This document shows positions 46,690-56,632 of a stretch of 64,000 bases of DNA, in pieces; positions within the stretch are counted from its first letter, which is position 1; each line of letters opens with the position of its first letter. The stretch lies in contig WPIO01000122.1 in the NCBI GenBank assembly GCA_009760855.2, forward strand, positions 1,019,501 through 1,083,500, written 5' to 3'. The translations under genes were made by a program, and so were the position numbers. The stretch is from Cristatella mucedo (Eukaryota > Bryozoa > Phylactolaemata > Cristatellidae). The notes beneath the pieces are model-generated. The model ran no database searches. It was not told the DNA's origin and worked only from the letters and a program-made list of their open reading frames with translations.

Positions 46690-47260
46690 GTAACTCTGGC
46701 GTTTGCAACAGACAAGACTAGCTACAGAGTTTCGCAAGTGTTTGTGTACATAGGCCGGTAAACCACAAAGAGTGAAGAATTCTAGGCAGAATATTCCTGA
46801 TGCGTCGACAAACTTGCATTCTAAATTCTTGTCTACATAGTCCAGAAACTCGGCGATGTTGAGGTAGATGAATGTCTGCAGACTTGAGAGTAGAGCTTCC
46901 GTAGTCATTTAGTGAAAAGATACTTTAGACCACGACAACTAGATTTCGTGCAGATGCAACAGGAGATAGAATGGCCGAGATAGAGGAATAGGTTTTGTCC
47001 AGAAAAAATGTCTCTATCCATGTGCAAATTTCAGAAGTATTCATCAAGGGAGTTGGAAGAGTTAAAGATGCTCACAGACTAGGAAAGATCAAATCATAGG
47101 TTCAGCTGTGCGTTATTGGCACAGAAATAATAGCCAAAAATGTGACTGCCATTTCGTTGGCTTGACGAGAAGTATACAAAAGGCAAAACAATTAAGCAGA
47201 CTAAGCTCAGACCGCTAGGGCTTGTTGCAGTAATGAGGTTCTTTGGATGGCCATTATCAT
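46690..47260 (-). mobile_element. Old LINE copy
   Basis: Minus-strand RT remnants from the KRQ..SLVC segment near 46,710 to the KTYS region near 46,990, then LVNFL words to 47,260. Many breaks. Confidence 0.55.
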
Positions 47261-47289
47261 AAGGTGTCAATTCTCTGAAGTTTCCCGCT

Positions 47290-48150
47290 AAGATGGAAAA
47301 AAATCATTCCAGTGACGTGCCAGTAATGCTACCCAAGATGTGAAGCACTTGCGACGGTTTGCTAATAATTTATGTAGAATATAACTACCAAACTTCTGGC
47401 GAAGAAAAAAGATAGAATCGTTCAGTGTCTTTGTTCCGGAGGATTTCGTCATATGCTCGAAGCATTGCTGACTTAGTAGAGTTATGAGCATTAAATCTGA
47501 AAGTTGAATTTCGATATTCATATAGGTGACGTACATCCGGAAAAATAATTAAATGCCGATATTATAAGTAGGTTCCTGCTCTGCTGAACCTATAATATAT
47601 ATATATATATTAATTATTTCATAAAATTTTAGTCTATCTCGGCTACAAGCAGTGCTTGATGCTTCAACAAGAAACGACACAGAAATTGATGCTCTCATAA
47701 AAACTTGTTTTAGCAGGTCCATTAAATTTACCAGCTAGCTTCTATGCTCGAATCTTGAAAGGCATCCACTCGATTTGAGATTCTCATAATTTTCATTTAA
47801 TAGCTCCTTTCTTGAGCTGCTGAAGGCAGGAACAAGATGGAGCTACACAAACATGAAAAATATCTCGAACGTACTGAGTTAGAATCTGTCACTACAGCTA
47901 CTGCATCGTGCCAAGCTTTCATTGCAGAAACAACTGGACTGCTTTAACCCTGCCAGAGCATCATTTAATGACTGATGGTCCCACCCAACGGCATTGAAAT
48001 GTATGTACGTACACTCACGGAAAACTAGTACTGTAAAATTCGGCGATGCTTTGGCAGCAATCATTGAAGGTGCTTCTGACACGCCGGTTCCACCTCTACC
48101 AATATGAGAATTTGCCTCGGCATGCATACTGGTTAAGCGTGACTCAAGCA
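47290..48150. other. No gene recognised; short (AT)n at 47,590-47,611
   Basis: AT-rich with a small TA microsatellite; no domain seen. Confidence 0.4.
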
Positions 48151-48320
48151 CGTACAGTTGAGCTGATCATGCAGCCTCGTTTACCTCGTAGCAGAAAGCC
48201 TTTGCCCCTATCGTCCAGATGACAGCAGGCAAAACAGAATCGTCTGCTGCAGGCTTAGAACCCACAACCTGTGTAGCAAAGTATGGGCACCTTACTGCCT
48301 GGGTAAAACCCAGGGGGAGT
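48150..48320 (-). mobile_element. SINE-B copy
   Basis: Minus strand: GGGTTTTACCCAGGCAGTAAGGTGC head, B-like GGTTGTGGGTTCTAAGCC, then an AGGC..TCATCTGGACG body. Related to the other SINE-B copies but diverged. Confidence 0.5.
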
Positions 48321-48414
48321 TTGTCTATATCTCAGAACATGATATCCTCTATAATTGGGGCAATTGAAAAGCAGCTAAAAGCTCCCCTGCTTCTCACAGC
48401 ATTTACTCCGTCAT

Positions 48415-48545
48415 CGCAAATTATGTTTTTATGTGCTCATGCCTGCTGACACTAGGTCTGGTGTCACTTAATAATTGACATACCATCTTTACAGCATATG
48501 CAAAGTGCATACAAAGAGATTTTGTTTTCTTGAGGATATAGACAC
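48415..48545 (+). mobile_element. LINE 3' UTR/tail remnant
   Basis: gtgctcatgcctgctgacact, then a weakened stem-loop (agtgcatacaaagagattttgttttctt). Confidence 0.5.
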
Positions 48546-48654
48546 GTCTTAGTCTCAATATTATGATTACCTTTTTATTGCACACAATGGCATGACTAGA
48601 CAGGTGCAGCAAAGCCTAGATGATGGCTGTGTTCATTATAGTAAAGCATTTGAT

Positions 48655-49250
48655 ATTGCGATCACAGAGGACTCAATCTCTTTCTAGGCATATTAAATTT
48701 GCTGCAAACGAAGCATGATTGAAAGGTGAGTGGTAGCATGCTTAATAAAAAAGTAGAATAACATGGTTATTAGTGATATGCATATGGTTAGCGAGCAAGT
48801 TTGGTCAGTAGCAGCATGCACAGTGTCAGCATCCATAGGCACATTAAAAGTCGAATCATATAGACTCACTAAATGTAGTGATACATAGTGGTGTTTTAAT
48901 TTCTTTTTAAATGTGGACAAGTTATGAGATTTCGTTAAACAAGTCGAGAGTGAGTTCCAGGCTTTGGGAGCATACCAACTAAAGACATGGTTTCCAAAGG
49001 ATTTGAGATTTGTACGAGATAAAGTTAAGCAGTTAGATTCCGAAAAGTGAGTGGTACGATGCTTAGCCAGTTGTGGGAGTAGATCTGACAGGTCGGCTGG
49101 AGCTAAATAATGAAGGGACCTAAAATTGAGTGACACAAGTCTAACCAGATAGCAGTTAAGAAGACGATTGATCGTTGACATCAGCATTCTTTGATTGTGC
49201 ATCCTTAACAGTTCTTAGGTAAGCTCCACACCTAGTGATCTCTATGATGA
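48655..49250 (-). mobile_element. LINE 3' half, degraded
   Basis: Stem-loop remnant at 48,662-48,700, 3' UTR, and a 169-codon minus frame (49,202-48,693) with SFGNHVFSWYAPKAWNSL, the C-terminal RT motif. Confidence 0.75.
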
Positions 49251-49429
49251 TCTAGCTGATCGCTTCTCTAGCTTCTTTGTTAACAAGAAAAGCAGAATCA
49301 TGGGGTCCATCCCTAATATGGCAGCATCCACTTGAATCCTGTTCCTCAATTACATGCACCACTTCAATGGCTATATTCAAGTTCTCTAGTGACCTTGTCC
49401 TGAAGCTCATATCCCAATCAAACAAGACT

Positions 49430-50512
49430 ATCATGTTAGACATCAATTTGCTTGAACCCTTGTCCCGCGAGTCTTTGACGTTCCATATAAGCCATGGACT
49501 TGCTCAATCTGTTCACGGCTTCTACCTCATTGTTCTAATCTGTTACCCTAGAAATAGATTATAACAATGTGGGCTTTCATTGTCGTGCAGATGACACCAA
49601 GCAGTTTTTGTGTTGCGAGCTTTGCTTGAGCTCCATTAAATAAAACTCTCTTAACTCAGATTTAAATTATATGGCTGGCATTTGCTCTTTGATGGCAGCT
49701 AACTGTATCGAAATGAGTGATACAAAATTGAGCTTAACCAGTTAGGAGACGACCTCGAGTCACTCAGAAACTGCAAAGCATAACCTTTAAGCTAGCTCGG
49801 TCACGAGAGGCTTGAGTAACAAGTCTGGGAGTCCTGGTCTAAAATGCCCATTTGCAAGGAAAATACGGCAAATGCTTGGGCACACTTAAGTAAAGATCCG
49901 GCATCAAAATGGGTGGTTGCATTTGTTACATCGAGGCATTGTGGCATTGAGATCTAACTGTCACTGTACTTCCGAACCTGACAATGAAAACCTCAACAGC
50001 TACACTTGTGCTTCATTAACGTTGCTGCTGTAACAATACAGCACTTATCTGGACATGCACTGGATGCCTATCGAGAAAAAATGTTACTCATAGTCAGAGT
50101 CAAGTCACATACTTTTGGGTGGCTTCACTCTCTTATTTTGGGTTTACGAATGACACTCACTCTTCTTCGCACCTACGGCTTCCTATCGTAGGACCGGCTT
50201 TTGTTACTCATGCCACTTTGGCATTCCTCTAACCAGCCTCAAAGTATGTGAAAACCTTGCATTCAGCTTCTATGCTACCAACATTAGAAACTCCCATACT
50301 CTATCGGCAGAAACTACAGCATCCCCTAACTTGACGATATTATGACGGAAGCAAAATCGACCAGGTCCTCACTCACGTGTTCCACCTTATTTTATACATT
50401 TTAGGCACTCCTTCAAGCTGAAAGAGCACATAACGGTTGCCTTAATCTTATTTGGAGAATGGATAGAGTGCCAAGAACAAGCTTTACTTCTCTTGATGAG
50501 TGCTTTGTTAAA
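49430..50512 (+). mobile_element. Old LINE (diverged subfamily), right copy of the segmental duplication
   Basis: Parallel to 29,905-30,962: GFHCRADD near 49,590, NSDLNYMAGICSLMAANC, and the tail agtgccaagaacaagctt..gagtgctttgtt. Confidence 0.65.
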
Positions 50513-50699
50513 AAAGTCCGAGTTGTGATTAGCCAAATCCATGCAGAGCTCGCAAATCCCCAGCCTGATACAAAGTAAAAAGGCACCAGTGTAGTATCAC
50601 CTTACTAAACATAGCATAAATATTTGTGCACAAGTTTGAAAAAGAGTTATAGTCGTACGAGGAGGTAAAAGGGAGATACAATGCTATAAAAGAGTGCAG

Positions 50700-50700
<1 letters not shown>

Positions 50701-50783
<83 letters not shown>

Positions 50784-50796
50784 CTCTCCCTAACCA

Positions 50797-50841
<45 letters not shown>

Positions 50842-50900
50842 ACACACACACACACACATACACACACACACACACACAGAGGAGCACACACACACACAGG
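50701..50900. repeat. Compound (CT)n/(CA)n microsatellite
   Basis: About 40 CT units at 50,701-50,781, then CA units to about 50,898. Orthologous position to 31,221-31,460. Confidence 0.95.
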
Positions 50901-51188
50901 CTTGCCAGCGCGAACAGACAATTCATATGCTGTCTTTAAGCCCGACAAATAGTTTCGGCCTCATAAAATATGAAGGATTCATTTTAAAAGATAGTTTGCA
51001 ACTACTAGCAGGAGACAATCGGCCGCATGGGAAGGGCTATCAAAATAAAGCGGCTAGAATTGCAGTTTTTCCAATTGCATTCAAACACTAACTGCAGGTA
51101 GTAATATATGAACAGCAGTATCGAACAAGAAAGACCGACGCACACGAGAACCATCGAACTTATTTATGGTCACTGTTCGACCTGGCAG

Positions 51189-51288
51189 CATGCCGACTGC
51201 TTCGGCTGTTGCTGCAGCCGCAGTGACTGCAAGGCTGACTGCCATGGAAGTTGCAGGCAGCACTGGACCCGTGCCTGGAGCAGCTATG
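51189..51288 (+). CDS. PUF60: PUF60-like exon: Ala-rich linker segment
   Basis: Frame MPTASAVAAAAVTARLTAME followed by VAGSTGPVPGAAM resembles the Ala-rich linker of PUF60 (half-pint/FIR) between RRM2 and the C-terminal UHM. A strong donor (GTAAGA) follows 51,288 in phase 0. The left boundary uses a GGCAG acceptor ending at 51,188 and is less sure; the frame is open further left. PUF60 binds poly-U tracts with U2AF and acts in 3' splice-site choice. The symbol rests mainly on the next exon. No RRM exon was found upstream in the window. Confidence 0.55.
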
Positions 51289-51614
51289 GTAAGATATGGG
51301 CTCTAAAAAAAATCCTGCTTTAAATCCTACCTGGTCAAAGCTTGGCAAACATCCACGGTGTGCATTGGCTTTGACGACTAGGAAATACCATGTCGGCAGT
51401 AATTGTTTGCATTTAGAGTGTCACCCTAGTCCTTGATCTGTCATTTTTAAATTTTGTATCACTTTGTGTAATTAAGCACATGTGCATCGTTGCGATTGTG
51501 CTCTGATGACTAGCTTAATCGACGTCAGCCTAAGATGGTAGATCTATAACATGTGATTAAATGTGCATGTTCTCATTCGCTTCAGTTCTGCGGCTGTACT
51601 TACTAACGTTGTAG

Positions 51615-52212
51615 TCACCGGTCGGCATCGCCATTCCCAAATTGGGCTCTCCAAAGATCCCGATGACATTAGTTCTGTCTGTTGGCATTACACCGTCGGT
51701 ACTTGGTGCTGCACACGTGACTGTGAGCACAACCGTGCCTGGGAAGCCATCTGTACTGCCACAGTCTCCACCTGCACCCATAATGCCGAGCGGGTTTGGT
51801 CCAGCGGTTAAGGTGCTCGCCCCGACCAAGGTCTGGCTGAGGTCGTGGGCTCGAGCCCGAGGCATATGTGAAGCGCCTGAATAGAGATTAAGTTCTCTTG
51901 GGGCGCTATATACATGAATTATATTTATAATTATAAATTAATTATATAATGCCATCAGTCGTGACTCCATATGGCATGGTCCTTACACCTTTAATGCCTG
52001 TGTTGCCACCAACGGTCAGCGTTACTGGAGCTGTTTTGCCAGTCGCACTAGGGTATCTTGAATCAAAGAATGAAAGTGACCCTAATATTGCTGAAGCAGC
52101 CATCCATAACATGGAGGATCAAGTGACCTCGATTGAGTCACAAGAAAATATGAAGACAAGCAGAACTCAAGCAAGGCACATGGTTATGCTGAAATTATTG
52201 CGTCCGTCGGAA
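51615..52212 (+). pseudogene. PUF60: PUF60-like exon interrupted by a SINE-A
   Basis: Acceptor GTTGTAG before 51,615 and donor GTAATT after 52,212, both phase 0. Left part 51,615-51,787 (173 bases) and right part 51,954-52,212 (259 bases) add to 432, an exact 144 codons, once the SINE and one copy of the ATAATGCC repeat are disregarded. The product is Pro/Val/Gly-rich (SPVGIAIPKLGSPKIP; LTPLMPVLPPTVSV), then an acidic ESKNESDPN stretch and the signature TQARHMVMLKLLR, which matches the conserved ARHMVMQKLLR before the UHM domain of PUF60. The SINE brings a stop at 51,882-51,884, so unspliced translation would lose the UHM. Apart from the SINE no damage is seen. UHM exons were not found to the right. 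Confidence 0.75.
51788..51945 (+). mobile_element. SINE-A inserted in the PUF60-like exon
   Basis: GAGCGGGTTTGGTCCAGCGG head, GGTTAAGGTGCTCGCC, B-like GGGCTCGAGCCC, then GTGAAGCGCCTGAATAGAG, ATTAAGTTCTCT, gggcgctata and an AT tail. ATAATGCC flanks both sides (51,780-51,787 and 51,946-51,953). Well-preserved sequence, so likely a young insertion. Confidence 0.9.
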
Positions 52213-52221
52213 GTAATTATA

Positions 52222-52376
52222 TATATAATATATAATTCACTTGTATAGCGCCCCAAGAGAACTTAATCTCTAATCAGGCGCTTCACATATGCCTCCGGGC
52301 TCGAGCCCACGACCTCAGCCAGACCATGGTCGGGGCGAGCACCTTAACGCTTGACCAAACCAGCTCGGCGTTAAAG
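52222..52376 (-). mobile_element. SINE-A copy just downstream of the PUF60-like exon
   Basis: Full-length minus-strand copy from the tail (tatagcgccccaagag) to the head (AGCTGGTTTGGTC). It begins 10 bases after the donor and is inverted relative to the copy in the exon, so the two could pair in the transcript. Confidence 0.88.
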
Positions 52377-52825
52377 GGGGTCCAGTTTGATAATGCATGG
52401 TTGTTGCTTACCCTGTACCATTCCTTTTTGCCCGACTCGGTCTGGTTTTGATTGTTATCGGTCTTTGAGGAGTCGGTGCACCAAGGAGAATGCATTGCAA
52501 AAAAGGCACACAGTTGTGCCACTCTTTTATGGGTATTCGCTTCACTCGAAAGAGTCACCTTGGTGCTAAGTTTAACGTTAATTCAGGGCTACCCCAGATA
52601 ATAAGTCTGGTGGAAGCTTGAAAAAGCTCTTATGTATGCACATGGCCAAATAGATGTTTACCGAAACTAGCGGCTCTGGAATTCAGTATTGCGTATCGCT
52701 CTTCGATTAGCTGCACTATCTATCGGAAAGACATATATTTGTCAGCATGTACAAGATTTCGGCAGTCAGTACTTACCCAACGCTCCACCCTTGGCACTAC
52801 TTCCTAGTCGACCGCCAACGAGATA
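52377..52825. other. Intron-like sequence, second shared block of the duplication
   Basis: No coding sequence. 52,630-52,825 matches 32,255-32,430. Confidence 0.45.
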
Positions 52826-52829
52826 ATAA

Positions 52830-54207
52830 TAATACTAATAATAATAATAATGGACTTGATAAAGCGCCCTCAGAGAACTTAATCTCTTTCTAGGCGCTTT
52901 ACATTTGCTGCAAAGGGAAATGCAATTGAATGGTAAGTAAAATCATGCTTGAAAAACAAACAAAATGAATAACATGGTTAGGGGTGATATGCACAGGGTC
53001 AGCATGCAAATGTGGTTAGTGGCAGCATGCACAGTGTCAGCAAGCATAAGCACGTGAAGGACGAATCACAGGGACCCACTAAATGCTGTCTTAAATAGGT
53101 GTATTTTTAAGTTCCTTTTAAATGTGGTCAGGTCAGGGGATGTTCTGACGCAGGTCGGGAGGAAGTTCCAGGCTTTGGGAGCATACGAACTAAATGCACG
53201 GTCTCCAAAGTATTTAAGGTTTTTACGAGGTATTTCTAGACTGTTGGATTCCGAAAAGCGGGTGGTGCGATGCTTTGCCTGATGGGGGAGTATGTCGGAG
53301 AGATAGGCTGGAGCCATAGAATGAAGGGACCTAAAAGTGAGCGACGAAACCTTGAAGTCAATCCGTTGCTTGACTGGTAGCCCACGACACAACGACACAC
53401 ACACGACAGACAAGCCTAGCTGCAGAGTTGAGCACCAGCTGTAATCGCCTGATTGCACATGCTGGTAGGCCAGTAAGCAGTGAATTGCAGAAGTCGAGAC
53501 GAGATGTCACGAATGCACGGACCAACTTAGACGTGGTATACTTATCTAAACAAGCCCGAATATTAGCAATGTTATGAAACTGAAAATATGCATATTTGAC
53601 TGTGGAGCTGATATGGTCGTCTAACTAGAGGTCGCTCTGGAATATGACACCTAGATTTCGAGCTGATTCCACAGGAGATATGCTGGCAGACCCAATTTTG
53701 AGAGTCAGCCTTTCCAATCTCTGGATCACACTGGGTTTGCGCATAACTAGTAAGTTAGTTTTATCACCGTTAAGTTTTAGAAAATTTGCTGCCATCCATG
53801 TGCGGATGTCATCAATGCATGCAGCTAGTGAGTTTAGAGAATTTGAGGTGCTCGAAGGCTGGGAGGGATCAAAGCAAAGGTACAACTGAGTGGCATCCGC
53901 ATAGAAGTGAAAGCCTAGATTGTGCTTGGCAATCACATCAGCAAGAGGCAGAGTATAAACCGTGAAAAGGACCGGACCTAGCACAGAGCCCTGAGGTACT
54001 CCATATTTCAGAGGTACTTCAGATGATCTTTGTCCATTCACGTCAATACTGTGGAGTCTTCCACTGAGATTGGACCTGAACCACTGCAGAGCAGTGCCAG
54101 TGATGCCCAGGCGAGATGAGAGGCGCTTTAGAAGAACTATGTGATCGATGGTGTCAAAAGCTGCCGAAAGATCGAGCAAAATAAGCAGAGACACTCTACC
54201 CATGTCT
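52830..54207 (-). mobile_element. LINE copy, RT open in the 5' part
   Basis: (TAA)n and stem-loop at 52,826-52,915, 3' UTR, then RT C-terminus with a small deletion at about 53,380-53,400 replaced by cacacacac-like bases. The long frame 54,251-53,625 includes LLILLDLSAAFDTIDH, YGVPQGSVLGPVLF and FHFYADATQLYL (second catalytic Asp changed to Ala). Joins another LINE piece at about 54,207. Confidence 0.88.
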
Positions 54208-56370
54208 GCAACTGTGAGTTTTGCACCAGCTTTAAGCGCCTGATTGCACATGCCGGTAGGCCAGCAAGCAGTAAGGTACAGAAGTCAAGACGGGATTGTA
54301 GTTTGATTGCCGTCGTGCATTGCACAAAACACTAGCCGACGAGCAACAGCACCAGTTTATTCAACCATGCACCAAGCCAGCGGAAGTGCCACTGCACTCC
54401 AGCAGACGTTCGTCTGCTTCTCTTGTCTGCAGTATCGGAATGCTGGGCTCTGACTAGTTAGTGTTGCTGCTAATGCCTAGCTATGCTTTGATTGGCTAGC
54501 CGGTGGTCGGGATGGCCACCCAGCCTAGTACTGGCAGATAACATTTAGGTGCTTCACAGACTGGGGTAGATATAAACAAAACCTCAGGGATGTCACAAAT
54601 GCAAGGACCAACTTGGATGCGATATCCTTATTCAAACGTGCCCAAGTTTTAGCAATTTTATATAGCTGAAAGTAGGCAGACTCGACAGTGGAGCTGATGT
54701 GGTCGTCTAACGAAATGTGACTTAGGAACACAACAGTTGGATTTCGTGCAGATTCGACAGGAGATATGCTGGCAGAGAAGATTTTGAGTCAGCCCTTCCA
54801 TTTTCTGAATCACACTCGGCTTTCCCGTAATTAGTAAGGTAGTTTTATCATAATTTAATTTAAGAAAACTTGCTGCCATCCATTTGCAAATGTCATGAAT
54901 ACGTGCAGCAAGGGTGTTGAGACAGTTCGACGTGCTCGAAGGCTGGGAGGGATCAAAGAAAAGGTATAACTGAGTGCAATCTGCATAGAAGTGAAAGTTT
55001 ATATTGTGCTTGGCAATCACATCGGCAAGAGGTAGAGAATAAATCGTGAAAACTGAACCTAGCTTGGAGCCCTGAGGTGCCCCATATTTCAGAGGCAGCT
55101 CGGGTCACCTTTCAACATTCGCATCAATACTCTGGAGCATCCCAGTGAGATTGGATCTAAACCAATATTGCAGAGTAGTGCCAGTGATGCGCAGGCGAGA
55201 TGAGAGGCGCTCTAGAAGAACTTTGTGATTGATAATATCATAGCTGCCAAAAGATCGAGCAGAACAAGCAGAGATACTCTATTCATGTCTGGATTCTTTA
55301 GTAGGTCGTTGTACGCCCTAAGTAATGCTAATTCTGTTCGGTTATTAGCTCTGAAGCTAGTGTTGTACTTACTAGCGAGGTTTGAAGTTTCAATTTTCAA
55401 ATTAAATTTCAAATTTCCTTTCAAGTCAATCAAAATTTAAATATATGGGTTCAACTGGTCCGCCACGACTCGCTCCCGTGTCTTTGATAGAAAAGGTAGA
55501 AGTGAGACAGGGCGGCAGTTGCTCAAGATCTCCTGATCTAGTATCACTGTCTTGAGAAGTGGCCTGACTACAGCTTTTTTGAATGGTGCTGGGACATGAC
55601 CTGAGGCTAATGACATATTAATGATGACTATGCATTACAGCAGTGGATCAATGTAACGAAGGAGCAGGACAGTAGGAAGAGGGTTGAAAAGACTTGTTGT
55701 CTTCTTTGATTGGGATATGAACTTCAGGGCATGACTTCTAGTGACCTGCTTAAATGGAGGTGCATCATTGAGGTGCAGCCAGGAATCGAGGGACAGCATT
55801 CCAGTGAGAATGCTATCATCGCAGGCATGGGCTCCCTGATCTTGTCTATCTTCTGTCCAAAGAATCGAGAGACGCGACTGGCTAAATCATCACATGAATC
55901 ATCAGGTATAAAGCTAATCTGGGAGCGGTTGAGGAGACTGTTGATCGTCAACATTAGCATTTTTGGATTGCGGATCTGTGATTCAACAATTTTTTTTATA
56001 AAAGCTAGACTTGGTCTTTGCTAAGATCGATTGGTACGACCTACATTCATCCTCGTATGCCTGTCGATGGGCGGTCAGTCGTGATCTTTTGAATGCATTT
56101 TCAAGCTTGCCCTTAGTAGACCTAGCTAGCTAACTATTTGTATTAAACCATACGCCGTCTGGACCACAGTGCATAGTGAGCTTAGTCAGAGGTGCAAACT
56201 CGTCGAGCATGTCAGCTAGTGTTGTGCTGTAGCTATCAACCAATTGCTGCAGATTGGAGGAGGACTGAACAGCCGAGGCGAGGCGGATATTCTCGCCTGG
56301 ACAGCATCGATGCCGATAGTCTTGAGGTTTCGCCATTCACAGGTGATTTTAGAGGAGGAGGAGGCGGGCA
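54208..56370 (-). mobile_element. Long LINE copy reaching the endonuclease-RT linker, split by a solo LTR
   Basis: The least truncated copy. From right to left on the minus strand: linker (LKTIGIDAVQARIS near 56,310; SYSTTLADMLDEFAPLT near 56,210; RSQISFIPDDSCDD near 55,920; SRFFGQKIDKIREP), RT fingers ([18 protein letters not shown] near 55,580; [11 protein letters not shown] near 55,480), palm and thumb to 54,592, then a solo LTR, then a short RT piece at 54,208-54,296. The order matches CR1/L2/Rex1 ORF2. Broken by frameshifts and an AT-rich insertion at about 55,375-55,450. No endonuclease domain. Confidence 0.85.
54297..54586 (-). repeat. Solo LTR (290 bp) with TSD GGGAT
   Basis: LINE sequence is interrupted between GGGAT at 54,292-54,296 and GGGAT at 54,587-54,591. 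On the minus strand the insert starts TGAGGTTTTG, has TATATCTA and AATAAA, and ends CAATCAAACTACA, nearly the same end as the other solo LTR (CAACCAAACTACA). Confidence 0.75.
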
Positions 56371-56374
56371 CATA

Positions 56375-56632
56375 CTGTAGGCGGGCACACATTTTTAGGG
56401 CGGCAAGGAAGCCGCACTTCGCCGATGCAAAAGCCATGCCACTGTATTCAGCAGTCATGGCGAAGAGATACGCTTTCAACACTGCTTGCTCGGCTGCTGT
56501 CTTGCCCACGCCCTTGCCCAGTGCTGTGGCGCTCGCAATTTTACCCATCTCTAAGCAGTACTGAAGCGCTATACAGGCTATACCACCAAAGGCAAAGAAT
56601 AGAAAGTCCGCGTATTCTTGTTTCGTGTGCAA
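56375..56632 (-). other. Unassigned open frame at the edge of family U
   Basis: A minus-strand frame of about 85 codons, rich in Ala and Lys (GKGVGKTAAEQAVLKAYLF, SAKCGFLAALKMCARL), ends at the boundary with the LINE. Its first 30 codons resemble a broken frame at 33,755-33,855. I do not recognise the family; the opposite strand is also open, so coding is uncertain. Confidence 0.25.

Larger units (their letters stand above)
49430..52830. repeat. Segmental duplication, copy 2
   Basis: Same order as 29,905-32,440 with shared unique flanks (ccgagttgtgattagcca; aaacactaactgcaggta; tttcggcagtcagtacttaccca). It carries PUF60-like exons between its outer shared blocks. Confidence 0.65.
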
